From the NCBI GenBank assembly GCA_905198125.1, contig CAJKBH010000013.1, positions 1 through 64,000 on the forward strand: a stretch of 64,000 bases of DNA, read 5' to 3'. Shown here piece after piece: positions 52,819 through 60,884 of the stretch; position 1 is the first letter of the stretch; each line of letters begins with the position of its first letter. A model generated the notes under the pieces. That model had not been told where the DNA came from, did no database searches, and saw nothing but the letters and a program-made list of their open reading frames with translations. This DNA is from an uncultured Porphyromonadaceae bacterium (GTDB lineage: Bacteria; Bacteroidota; Bacteroidia; Bacteroidales; Muribaculaceae). The translations under genes were made by a program, and so were the position numbers.

Positions 52819-55800
52819 TTATGATTCCATAGTCGACACCCTGAACTTCACGCCGTTGGCTTCCAGCAGTTCAATCATGTCGATGTCGATGTCGTAACGC
52901 CTGCGCGAATGTATCTTCACACTCTGCCGGGTCTTTCGATCTATCAGTTCCAGGTAAAGCTCGCCACTACGCTTGTTGCCGGTGCACTCGTTGATTTTCT
53001 TGAACAGTTCCTCGTTGTTGTAATCCACATCCAAGAAAATGGTAAGTGAATTGGCTATCTTTCCCTTGATGTTTTCAAGAGGTTCTATCTTCACGATGTT
53101 CATATCGGTTCTGTCAGGCTGATACCGGCTGGGAGTATAGGATAGTGCTACAAATATGGCTTCACCTTCGTGAAATTTATCACGGAAGTTGACATGATTC
53201 CGACCGAACAGCCTAATCTCAGCCTTGCCGCTGAAGTCCTCTATCTCTACAATGGAAAACTCCTTACCGGTACGTGACACCTTGGTCGACACCTTTGTCA
53301 CCAGTCCGGCTATAGTCACGTTGCCCGGCACTTCCTCACGCTGCTGGAATTCATCGCAGGTGCATGTGCATCCGTACTTTATCTCCATGGCGTATGGATC
53401 AAGAGGATGCGCCGACAGATAACGCGTAACAAGCTCCTTCTCCTTGTTCAACAACGCCAGCTGAGTCCATGGCTCAACTTCGGGGAACGGCGGTCTGTTG
53501 GTCTCTATCGGCTCCAGCTCTCCGAACAGACTCAGCTGCAGGGAATTCTTATCATTCTGTACAGACTGCCCATATTTCACCAGACAATCGGTAAACGATG
53601 AATCGAACACTTGCTGCACGTAAGCCTCGCGTCGCTGTCCGAAGCTGTCGAACGCACCCGCCATCGCCAAGTTCTCGATGGCGCCACGGTTGCAGGCCGA
53701 CAGGTTCACCCGCTCCACGAAGTCATAGACATCCTTGTACGGACCGTTGGCATTACGTTCGTCTATAATAGCCTTGACGGCGTTCAGACCAACTCCCTTC
53801 ACCGCCGCAAGTCCGAAACGGATATCACCGGCGGAGTTTACACCGAATTTCTCAATGGACTCGTTGATGTCCGGCCCGAGAACTTTCAGACCCATGCGAC
53901 GGCATTCCTCCATCACCTTGGTCATCTTGTCGCTCGCCGTCAGGTTGCGGCTCAGGACGCCGGCCATGTATTCGGCGGGGTAGTGGGCCTTGAGATAGGC
54001 TGTCTGATATGCTACCCACGTATAACACGTTGCATGACTCTTGTTGAATGCGTAGGAAGCAAACTTTTCCCAGTCCTCCCATATCTTGTTCAGCGTCTTC
54101 TCCTCGTATCCGTTGCCCTGGCCTTGCTCCATGAATTTCTTCTTGAGCTTCTGCATCTTATCTATCTGCTTCTTACCCATAGCCTTACGAAGCATATCCG
54201 ATTCGCCTCGGGTAAAGTTGGCCAACAGACGCGACAGCAACATCACCTGCTCCTGATATACGGTCACGCCGTACGTCTCCTCAAGATACTGCTTCATGCA
54301 GGGGATATCGTACTCGATGGGCTCCTCTCCATGCTTACGCTTGATGAACGTAGGTATGTAGTCCATAGGTCCCGGACGATACAGGGCGTTCATGGCGATA
54401 AGGTCCTCAAACTTAGAGGGCTGGAGGCTGCGCAAAGAATTCTGCATACCTGCGGACTCGAACTGGAACGTTGACGTAGTGGCGCCTTTGCAGTACAGTT
54501 CGAATGTCTTAGGATCGTCAAGCGGAATATGGTCTATGTCTATCTCGTGGCCATGACGCATCTTGATGTTGTACTGGGCTTCCTTGATTATCGAGAGCGT
54601 CTTCAAGCCAAGGAAGTCCATCTTGATAAGACCCGTATCCTCGATGATGGAACCTTCATACTGGGTTGACACCACTTTGGAGCCGTCGGCATCGGTAGCC
54701 ATCGACACGGGAACCCAGTCAGTGATATCATCGCGGCATATAATCACGCCACAGGCATGGATACCGGTGTTACGCACGTTGCCTTCAAGCTGTTCGGCAT
54801 ATTTCAATGTCTCACGCACGCGCTCGTCAGGATTGCTCTGCTCTGCGGCGAATTCCTTGCTGTATTTCAGACAGTTCTTCAGATTGATTTTCGGCGACTT
54901 GCCGTCTACGTCCGGAAGACGGTCGGGTACAAGACGCGCCAGACGGTTCGCTTCCGGCAACGGCACCTCAAGCACCTTTGCCACGTCCTTTATGGCCATC
55001 TTGGCCGCCATTGTGCCGAATGTGATGATATGAGCCACCTTTTCGGCACCATATTTCTCCGTCACATATTTCAGCACCTCATAGCGACCGTCATCATCGA
55101 AGTCCACATCGATATCAGGCAATGATATACGGTCAGGGTTAAGGAAACGTTCGAACAGAAGGTCGTACTTGATGGGGTCGATCTGCGTTATGCCGAGACA
55201 ATAGGCCGCGGCCGATCCTGCGGCCGATCCACGGCCCGGACCGATGCTGACGCCTAACTTCTTTCGGCCTGTATTTATAAAGTCCTGCACGATAAGGAAG
55301 TAGCCCGGGAAACCCATGGTCTTCATTATATACAGCTCGAACTTCAACCGTTCGGCCACATCTTCGGGCACAGGGTCGCCATAGCGCTCCTTGGCGCCGT
55401 CCATCGTAAGTTTCGCAAGGTAATCGGCCTCGAACTTGATGCGGTATAGTTTGTCGTAACCGCCGAGACGGTCTATCTTTTTCTGCGCTTCTTCGGGAGT
55501 CAGAACAACATTGCCGTTCTCATCCTGAGTGAATTCATCGAACAGATCCTTTTCCGTGAGGCGCGCTCGGTATTCCTCCTCCGTACCGAATTCCTTCGGG
55601 ATGTCGAAGAAGGGCATGATGGGGGCATGGTTGATGGAGTAGAACTCCACTTTATTCAGAATCTCCTCAGTATTGGTCAGGGCTTCCGGAACATCCTTGA
55701 ATATCTCCTGCATCTGTTCCGGAGTCTTGAGCCATTCCTGCTTGGTATAGTGCAGTCGAGGCTCCGAAAAGGTCTTCTGCATCGACACGCATATCAGACG

Positions 55801-56502
55801 GTCGTGCGCTTCGGCATCCTCCTCGTTGGTGAAGTGCACGTCGTTTGTGCATATCACCTTTATGTCATGTTTCCTGGCCAGCTGCAACAAGACATCATTG
55901 ACCTTGCATTGCTCGGTGTAAACCTCGCGGTTGGCATTTTCCTTGAATGTCTGGTGACGCTGCAGCTCGAGATAGTAGTCATCGCCGAACACGCTTTTGT
56001 ACCACAACACACGCTCCTCGGCCTTTTCAAGTTCATCGTGCATTATGAACTGGGGCACTTCTCCACCGAGACATGCCGAGCATACTATCAGGCCCTCCTT
56101 ATGGGCCTCGAGATCCTCGCGGTCAGTTCGGGGCTTATAGTAGTAGCCTTCAGTCCATGCACGGCTCACCAGCTTCACCAGATTATGATAACCCTTCAGG
56201 TTCTTGGCCAGAACTATAAGGTGATAGCCGTTGTCGCTCTTGTCTTTCTTCTCCGTCATCTTGTTGCGGGCCACATACATCTCGCAGCCTATGATGGGCT
56301 TGAACTTGTCGCCCTCCTCACGCTTGGAGTTCACCTTATCCACATAGTTCCAGAATTCCTTGATTCCGAACATATTGCCGTGATCGGTAATGGCTATGCC
56401 TTTCATGCCCGTGGATATAGCTTTATCCACAAGCTCGGGTATGGTAGCCTTGCCGTCAAGAAGACTGTACTGGGTGTGTACGTGAAGATGAGTAAAAGAC
56501 AT
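52819..56502 (-). CDS. dnaE: DNA polymerase III alpha subunit
   Basis: A 1227-aa replicative polymerase. The PHP domain (about 1-280) opens with FTHLHVHTQYSLLDG and retains its metal-binding His residues. The polymerase domain carries the catalytic aspartates in PDIDVDFDDDGR and the SIGPGRGSAAGS motif. The tandem helix-hairpin-helix region (about 880-960; FGLAAVKGVG) and an OB fold (about 1040-1120; VTIAGLVTKV) follow. The length is normal for DnaE. A two-box promoter lies directly upstream, leaving a very short leader, and trxA follows. Confidence 0.97.
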   Translation of the reverse strand: MSFTHLHVHTQYSLLDGKATIPELVDKAISTGMKGIAITDHGNMFGIKEFWNYVDKVNSKREEGDKFKPIIGCEMYVARNKMTEKKDKSDNGYHLIVLAKNLKGYHNLVKLVSRAWTEGYYYKPRTDREDLEAHKEGLIVCSACLGGEVPQFIMHDELEKAEERVLWYKSVFGDDYYLELQRHQTFKENANREVYTEQCKVNDVLLQLARKHDIKVICTNDVHFTNEEDAEAHDRLICVSMQKTFSEPRLHYTKQEWLKTPEQMQEIFKDVPEALTNTEEILNKVEFYSINHAPIMPFFDIPKEFGTEEEYRARLTEKDLFDEFTQDENGNVVLTPEEAQKKIDRLGGYDKLYRIKFEADYLAKLTMDGAKERYGDPVPEDVAERLKFELYIMKTMGFPGYFLIVQDFINTGRKKLGVSIGPGRGSAAGSAAAYCLGITQIDPIKYDLLFERFLNPDRISLPDIDVDFDDDGRYEVLKYVTEKYGAEKVAHIITFGTMAAKMAIKDVAKVLEVPLPEANRLARLVPDRLPDVDGKSPKINLKNCLKYSKEFAAEQSNPDERVRETLKYAEQLEGNVRNTGIHACGVIICRDDITDWVPVSMATDADGSKVVSTQYEGSIIEDTGLIKMDFLGLKTLSIIKEAQYNIKMRHGHEIDIDHIPLDDPKTFELYCKGATTSTFQFESAGMQNSLRSLQPSKFEDLIAMNALYRPGPMDYIPTFIKRKHGEEPIEYDIPCMKQYLEETYGVTVYQEQVMLLSRLLANFTRGESDMLRKAMGKKQIDKMQKLKKKFMEQGQGNGYEEKTLNKIWEDWEKFASYAFNKSHATCYTWVAYQTAYLKAHYPAEYMAGVLSRNLTASDKMTKVMEECRRMGLKVLGPDINESIEKFGVNSAGDIRFGLAAVKGVGLNAVKAIIDERNANGPYKDVYDFVERVNLSACNRGAIENLAMAGAFDSFGQRREAYVQQVFDSSFTDCLVKYGQSVQNDKNSLQLSLFGELEPIETNRPPFPEVEPWTQLALLNKEKELVTRYLSAHPLDPYAMEIKYGCTCTCDEFQQREEVPGNVTIAGLVTKVSTKVSRTGKEFSIVEIEDFSGKAEIRLFGRNHVNFRDKFHEGEAIFVALSYTPSRYQPDRTDMNIVKIEPLENIKGKIANSLTIFLDVDYNNEELFKKINECTGNKRSGELYLELIDRKTRQSVKIHSRRRYDIDIDMIELLEANGVKFRVSTMES

Positions 56503-56517
56503 TCCGCTATTTTTTTA

Positions 56518-56548
56518 CAAATTTAATAATAATAGTGCGATTCGCAAA
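56518..56548 (-). promoter_or_regulatory. Promoter of dnaE-trxA
   Basis: On the minus strand, TTTG (56548 to 56545), a 19-nt spacer and TAAATTTG (56525 to 56518), a near-ideal match. The expected leader before the ATG at 56502 is only about 10 nt. Confidence 0.8.
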
Positions 56549-56602
56549 GAGCGGATTTAATATTTTTCCTGAACACATTTTGGGACAATACGATACAAAA
56601 AT

Positions 56603-56633
56603 AACTCCGCTTCACGCAGAGTGAAACGGAGCT
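56603..56633 (-). terminator. Terminator after the TPR gene
   Basis: AACTCCGCTTCAC (56603-56615) pairs with GTGAAACGGAGCT (56621-56633) with two mismatches and a 5-nt loop. On the minus strand it is followed by ATTTTTGTAT. It separates the gyrA-TPR unit from dnaE. Confidence 0.8.
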
Positions 56634-56670
56634 ATGATTGAATTCCGTCGATAACGGGCGGAATGTCGGA

Positions 56671-57885
56671 TTACTTGTTGAAATATGTATCGAGAGCGTA
56701 GTTGATGTTCTCCAATACGTAGTTCACGTCGCTGTCATCGGGGTTCATGGACTTTGCGCGGTCGGCAATGGCCTTGGCAGCCTCGAAATAATTCACCTTC
56801 ACATCCTGACGAGCCTCGGGAGCGGCGCCTTCGATGGCGTTCCATTTTGTGGTACCGGTGCGGAATATCTTCTTGCTGGCATTCTTCAGGGTCTCGAAGT
56901 CGGTGTCGGCAAAGCTTGCGGCCTTACGGTAGTCGGCTACTGATTCGTCATCCTTTCCGTTGCGGTCATAAACGAATCCACGCAGGCCATAGAGGGCACC
57001 GTTTTCGGGATTCTTGCCGATTTCTTCATTCAGCAGAGCCAGAACCTTGTCTGTCTTGTTCTCGTTCATCCAGGAATTCACCAGATTGTTGATAAACAGC
57101 ATCTGTGAAGTACCGAACTTCTTATAACCGTCCAGTGCGATGTCCTCGATCTGCTTCTGAGCCTCGTCTGCTTTTGTGGAATCGTTCTGAGCCATATACT
57201 GCCAGCAGGCAATCTCGTACACATAGTTCTGAGCATTGTCATAATTGTTCTGACGGGCTTTCTTGAATGCCAGAGCGGCCTCGGGAAGTGCATTGCCTGC
57301 GTATGCTGCTATACCGGCGTTGAAGTATGCCGTGTTGATCACGGAATCGGCGGTTGCCTTCATCAGTTTGTCGGCATGTACGCTCTTGGGCAGATCGCCA
57401 TACAACATGAACGATTCGTATGCCTCAGGATAATACATCTTCTCATTATAGAATGCGATAGCACTGTTGAAGTAATCGTTGAAGTGGCCGTTGATACGGC
57501 TTATCATATCCTTCGAATACTTGGGCTTTACCTTACCTTTGGCATCGGGTACGGAATCAAGGGGAAGTGCTTTCTGGAACATCTTGTATCCGTTCAGCAG
57601 CTGCTTGCCCATCTCAATCGGCTTGACGTCCTTGTCCTGAGGATTGATCATCTGCTTGGTACGGGCCAGATCGTAAACCTCATATTCGTTCTTACCTCCG
57701 ACATAATAGGTCCGGGCATCGTTAGCCGTTTCGGGATTCTTGCTTGCCTGGTCAATCAGACTGCGTGATTCAGCAATCTTGTCGGCTTTGCCTGACAGCT
57801 TAGACGCCTGGTCTACCACTGCCTTCTGGGCCATCATCGTGCCTGCGGCTCCGACGCACAGCATCAGCGTGAGAATTGTCTTCAT
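56671..57885 (-). CDS. Periplasmic TPR-repeat protein
   Basis: A 404-aa exported protein with a signal peptide (1-19, ending MMAQ) and helical TPR-like repeats over most of its length (YFNAGIAAYAGNALPEAALAFKKA; NGALYGLRGFVYDRNGKDDESVADYRKA). It probably serves as a periplasmic protein-binding scaffold. It follows gyrA on the same strand, an arrangement that I have seen in Bacteroidales generally, but no functional link to gyrase is known. A GC-rich hairpin lies just before its start. Confidence 0.85.
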   Translation of the reverse strand: MKTILTLMLCVGAAGTMMAQKAVVDQASKLSGKADKIAESRSLIDQASKNPETANDARTYYVGGKNEYEVYDLARTKQMINPQDKDVKPIEMGKQLLNGYKMFQKALPLDSVPDAKGKVKPKYSKDMISRINGHFNDYFNSAIAFYNEKMYYPEAYESFMLYGDLPKSVHADKLMKATADSVINTAYFNAGIAAYAGNALPEAALAFKKARQNNYDNAQNYVYEIACWQYMAQNDSTKADEAQKQIEDIALDGYKKFGTSQMLFINNLVNSWMNENKTDKVLALLNEEIGKNPENGALYGLRGFVYDRNGKDDESVADYRKAASFADTDFETLKNASKKIFRTGTTKWNAIEGAAPEARQDVKVNYFEAAKAIADRAKSMNPDDSDVNYVLENINYALDTYFNK

Positions 57886-57900
57886 GTTATGTTCTGTTTA

Positions 57901-57932
57901 GCACCCGGCCCCGAGCTTTCGCGGCCGGATGC
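57901..57932 (-). other. GC-rich hairpin between gyrA and the TPR gene
   Basis: GCACCCGGCC (57901-57910) pairs with GGCCGGATGC (57923-57932), 10 bp with one mismatch and a 12-nt loop. It ends 15 nt before the TPR start. On the minus strand no T-run follows, so it looks more like a leader structure or processing site than a plain terminator. Confidence 0.55.
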
Positions 57933-58038
57933 ATAATTAATATTGGTTTCCTTTTTCTACAGTATGTGTCTTTCTATATATGATACGCACTGCGTCCGGA
58001 AGTTTAACTATTATATCGCGGTTATGCGTATATTATTG

Positions 58039-60615
58039 TCATTCCTCCGCATTTTGTTCCTCGGTTGCCTGAATATTGTCGGAAACTACATCGGACGCCT
58101 GGGCATCTTCAACAGGGCCTTCGGCTAAAGCCTCGTTATTTTCCGCATCTTCCTCCGTCGGTTCTGCTTCCGGATCCGACTGCACCTTGCAGACGGAAGC
58201 TATAGTGTCACCACGTTTTCCGAGGTCAATCAGTTTCACGCCTTGTGTAGCGCGGCCCATCACGCGGATGGACTTCACGGGCAGGCGCAGTGCGACGCCA
58301 CTCTGATTTATGATCATCAGGTCGTTGTCGTCGGTCACATTCTTTATCGCAATCAGCTTGCCGGTCTTATCAGTAATCATAAGCGTACGCACGCCTTTAC
58401 CGCCACGGTTGGTGATTCGGTAGTCCTCGATGTCTGAACGCTTTCCATAACCGTTTTCGGATACAACCATTATTGTCTCGCCATCCTTGCCGGTCAGCGT
58501 GATCATGCCGATTACCTCGTCGTTGTCATCGTCGAGAGTCATGCCGCGCACACCGGTGCTGACACGTCCCATGGTACGCACCGTTTCTTCGGGGAACCGG
58601 ATGGCACGACCGTTTTTGTTGGCCAGCACTATCTGCGACTTGCCGTCAGTAAGGCGTACGCCTATCACCTCGTCGTCGTCACGCAGCAGAATGGCGGTAA
58701 CGCCGATTGCACGCGGATGCGAGTATGATGCGAGCGATGTCTTCTTGATGACACCCTTCTTGGTTGCGAACACAAGATTATGTGTCGTGTTGTATGCCGG
58801 ATCAAGCAACCCCTTCGTGCGGATGAATGCGTTGACATGGTCGTCGGGCTCAAGTTGCAGCAGGTTCTGGATGGCACGGCCTTTTGAATTCTTGGCACCT
58901 TCCGGAATCTCGTACACTTTCAGCCAGTAGCAACGGCCCTTCTGTGTGAAGAACAGTATATGGTTGTGGTTGGTAGCAGGATATATATATTCTATGAAGT
59001 CCTCATCGCGTGTAGAGCTTCCCTTGGCTCCGACACCGCCGCGATGCTGCGCGCGGAATTCGGAAAGGGGAGTCCTCTTTATATAACCTAAATGCGAGAT
59101 GGTGATGATCATGGGGTCATCGGGGAAGAAGTCTTCGGAATTGAAGTCCCCGCTGAACGGATTCACAGTGGTGCGGCGTTCGTCGCCGTAACGGTCACGG
59201 ATATCCACCAACTCGCCTTTGATTACCTCGCGGAGCACCTGTTCGCTGTTCAGTATCTCCTGATAACGTGCGATGGCGGCCAACAGGTTCTGATACTTCT
59301 CCTGCAGTTTGTCCATCTCCAGGCCGGTGAGCTGGCGCAAACGCATCTCGACGATCTTGTCAGCCTGGGCCATATCAAGCTCAAAGCGGTCGCACAGGCG
59401 CTGCTTGGCTTCTTCGGGAGTGACGGAACTGCGGATGATGTGTATTACTTCGTCGATGTTGTCGCAGGCTATGATCAGTCCTTTGGTCAGATGAGCCTCC
59501 TTCTCGGCCTCTGCCAGGTCATGGCGTGTACGGCGCAACACCACCTCGCGGCGATGATCGACGAATGCCTCAAGGATTTCCTTCAGGCTAAGCGACTTGG
59601 GTCGTCCGTTCACCAACGCCACATTGTTCACGCTGAACGACGACTGCAATGCAGTCATCTTGAACAGCTTGTTAAGCACGACCTTGGCATTGGCCTCACG
59701 CTTGACATCGATAACGATATTGATCTTGCCTCGGGCCGAGGTATCCGTCACGTCGGCGATGCCGTCGATCTTCTTCTCGTCGGCCAGTTCGGCTATATTC
59801 TTTACAAGTTCCGACTTGATTACACCGTAAGGAATCTCGGATATAACGATGGAATCGTGGTTGTCGTGCGTCTCTATCTCGGCCTTGGCTCGGATCACGA
59901 TACGGCCTCGTCCTGTCTCGTAGGCGTCGCGAACACCCTGCAGGCCGTATATCTCGCCGCCTGTGGGGAAATCCGGAGCCTTGACATATTCCATCAATCC
60001 GTCAAGATCAATGTCGGGATTGTCTATCAGCGCTATGGATGCATTCAACGACTCGGTCAGGTTGTGGGGCGGCATATTTGTGGCCATACCCACGGCGATA
60101 CCCGATGCACCGTTCACCAGCAGGTTAGGAATTCTGGTTGGCAGCACGGCGGGTTCGAGCAACGTATTGTCGAAGTTGGGGACGAAATCGACCGTTTCCT
60201 TGTCCAGGTCACGCAGCATTTCCTCGCCCATACGCGCCAGCTTCACCTCCGTGTAACGCATGGCGGCAGGGGAGTCTCCGTCGATTGATCCGAAGTTACC
60301 CTGACCGAACACAAGCGGATAACGCAACGACCATTCCTGGGCGAGGCGCACCATTGTCAGATATATCGAGGAGTCGCCGTGAGGGTGATACTTACCCATC
60401 ACTTCTCCTACCACACGAGCAGATTTCTTGGTGTCGCCGGCAAAGGTGTTGTGCAGTTCGTTCATTCCGAACAAGACGCGACGGTGCACCGGCTTGAAGC
60501 CGTCTCGCACGTCGGGCAATGCTCGCGACACAATGACCGACATCGAGTAGTCGATGTAGGCTTCCTTCATCTCCGATTCTATATTAATCGGGATTATCTT
60601 GTCATCTCCTTGCAT
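58039..60615 (-). CDS. gyrA: DNA gyrase subunit A
   Basis: An 858-aa subunit that cuts and rejoins DNA during ATP-driven negative supercoiling. The catalytic tyrosine is Y121 in AAMRYTEVKL. The quinolone-determining stretch reads HGDSSIYLTMVR: Ser82 matches E. coli Ser83, but the position of E. coli Asp87 is Leu86. The C-terminal wheel contains the GyrA-box-like HRGGVGAKG and six blades. The last 45 residues are a very acidic Glu/Asp/Ala-rich tail. It starts at ATG 60615, about 80 nt after a good promoter, and is divergent from clpC. Confidence 0.97.
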   Translation of the reverse strand: MQGDDKIIPINIESEMKEAYIDYSMSVIVSRALPDVRDGFKPVHRRVLFGMNELHNTFAGDTKKSARVVGEVMGKYHPHGDSSIYLTMVRLAQEWSLRYPLVFGQGNFGSIDGDSPAAMRYTEVKLARMGEEMLRDLDKETVDFVPNFDNTLLEPAVLPTRIPNLLVNGASGIAVGMATNMPPHNLTESLNASIALIDNPDIDLDGLMEYVKAPDFPTGGEIYGLQGVRDAYETGRGRIVIRAKAEIETHDNHDSIVISEIPYGVIKSELVKNIAELADEKKIDGIADVTDTSARGKINIVIDVKREANAKVVLNKLFKMTALQSSFSVNNVALVNGRPKSLSLKEILEAFVDHRREVVLRRTRHDLAEAEKEAHLTKGLIIACDNIDEVIHIIRSSVTPEEAKQRLCDRFELDMAQADKIVEMRLRQLTGLEMDKLQEKYQNLLAAIARYQEILNSEQVLREVIKGELVDIRDRYGDERRTTVNPFSGDFNSEDFFPDDPMIITISHLGYIKRTPLSEFRAQHRGGVGAKGSSTRDEDFIEYIYPATNHNHILFFTQKGRCYWLKVYEIPEGAKNSKGRAIQNLLQLEPDDHVNAFIRTKGLLDPAYNTTHNLVFATKKGVIKKTSLASYSHPRAIGVTAILLRDDDEVIGVRLTDGKSQIVLANKNGRAIRFPEETVRTMGRVSTGVRGMTLDDDNDEVIGMITLTGKDGETIMVVSENGYGKRSDIEDYRITNRGGKGVRTLMITDKTGKLIAIKNVTDDNDLMIINQSGVALRLPVKSIRVMGRATQGVKLIDLGKRGDTIASVCKVQSDPEAEPTEEDAENNEALAEGPVEDAQASDVVSDNIQATEEQNAEE

Positions 60616-60702
60616 TTTATTCTATAATACCGCTAAATTCGGGTTTAGTTCTCTATTCCGGAAGCATCCGAAACGCTTCCTTAAATCATGCGGTTATTGC
60701 TA

Positions 60703-60733
60703 CAAAATTACAAAAAAATCCCCATTAAACAAA
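60703..60733 (-). promoter_or_regulatory. Promoter of gyrA
   Basis: On the minus strand, TTTG (60733 to 60730), a 19-nt spacer and TAATTTTG (60710 to 60703). In the 80-nt leader a 6-bp hairpin, GGAAGC with GCTTCC (60660-60680), could act in regulation. Confidence 0.75.
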
Positions 60734-60884
60734 ATGAAATACATCCCCGGCCGTTGGCATTATCACACATTATACCGTATTTCATGTTATTTTTTACTAA
60801 TTTCGCGGTCTGACATGTCAATGCGGAGTTGCCGCATATACTTTTTGGCATAACATTTGTTTATGGGTTATAAAACGATTGTAA

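Noticed and set aside
53611..56526. Several plus-strand frames of 60-300 codons inside dnaE
   Set aside because: They lie opposite a complete, well-conserved DnaE and have no domain signatures.
59092..60288. 398-codon plus-strand frame opposite gyrA
   Set aside because: A shadow of gyrA; composition and lack of motifs argue against coding.
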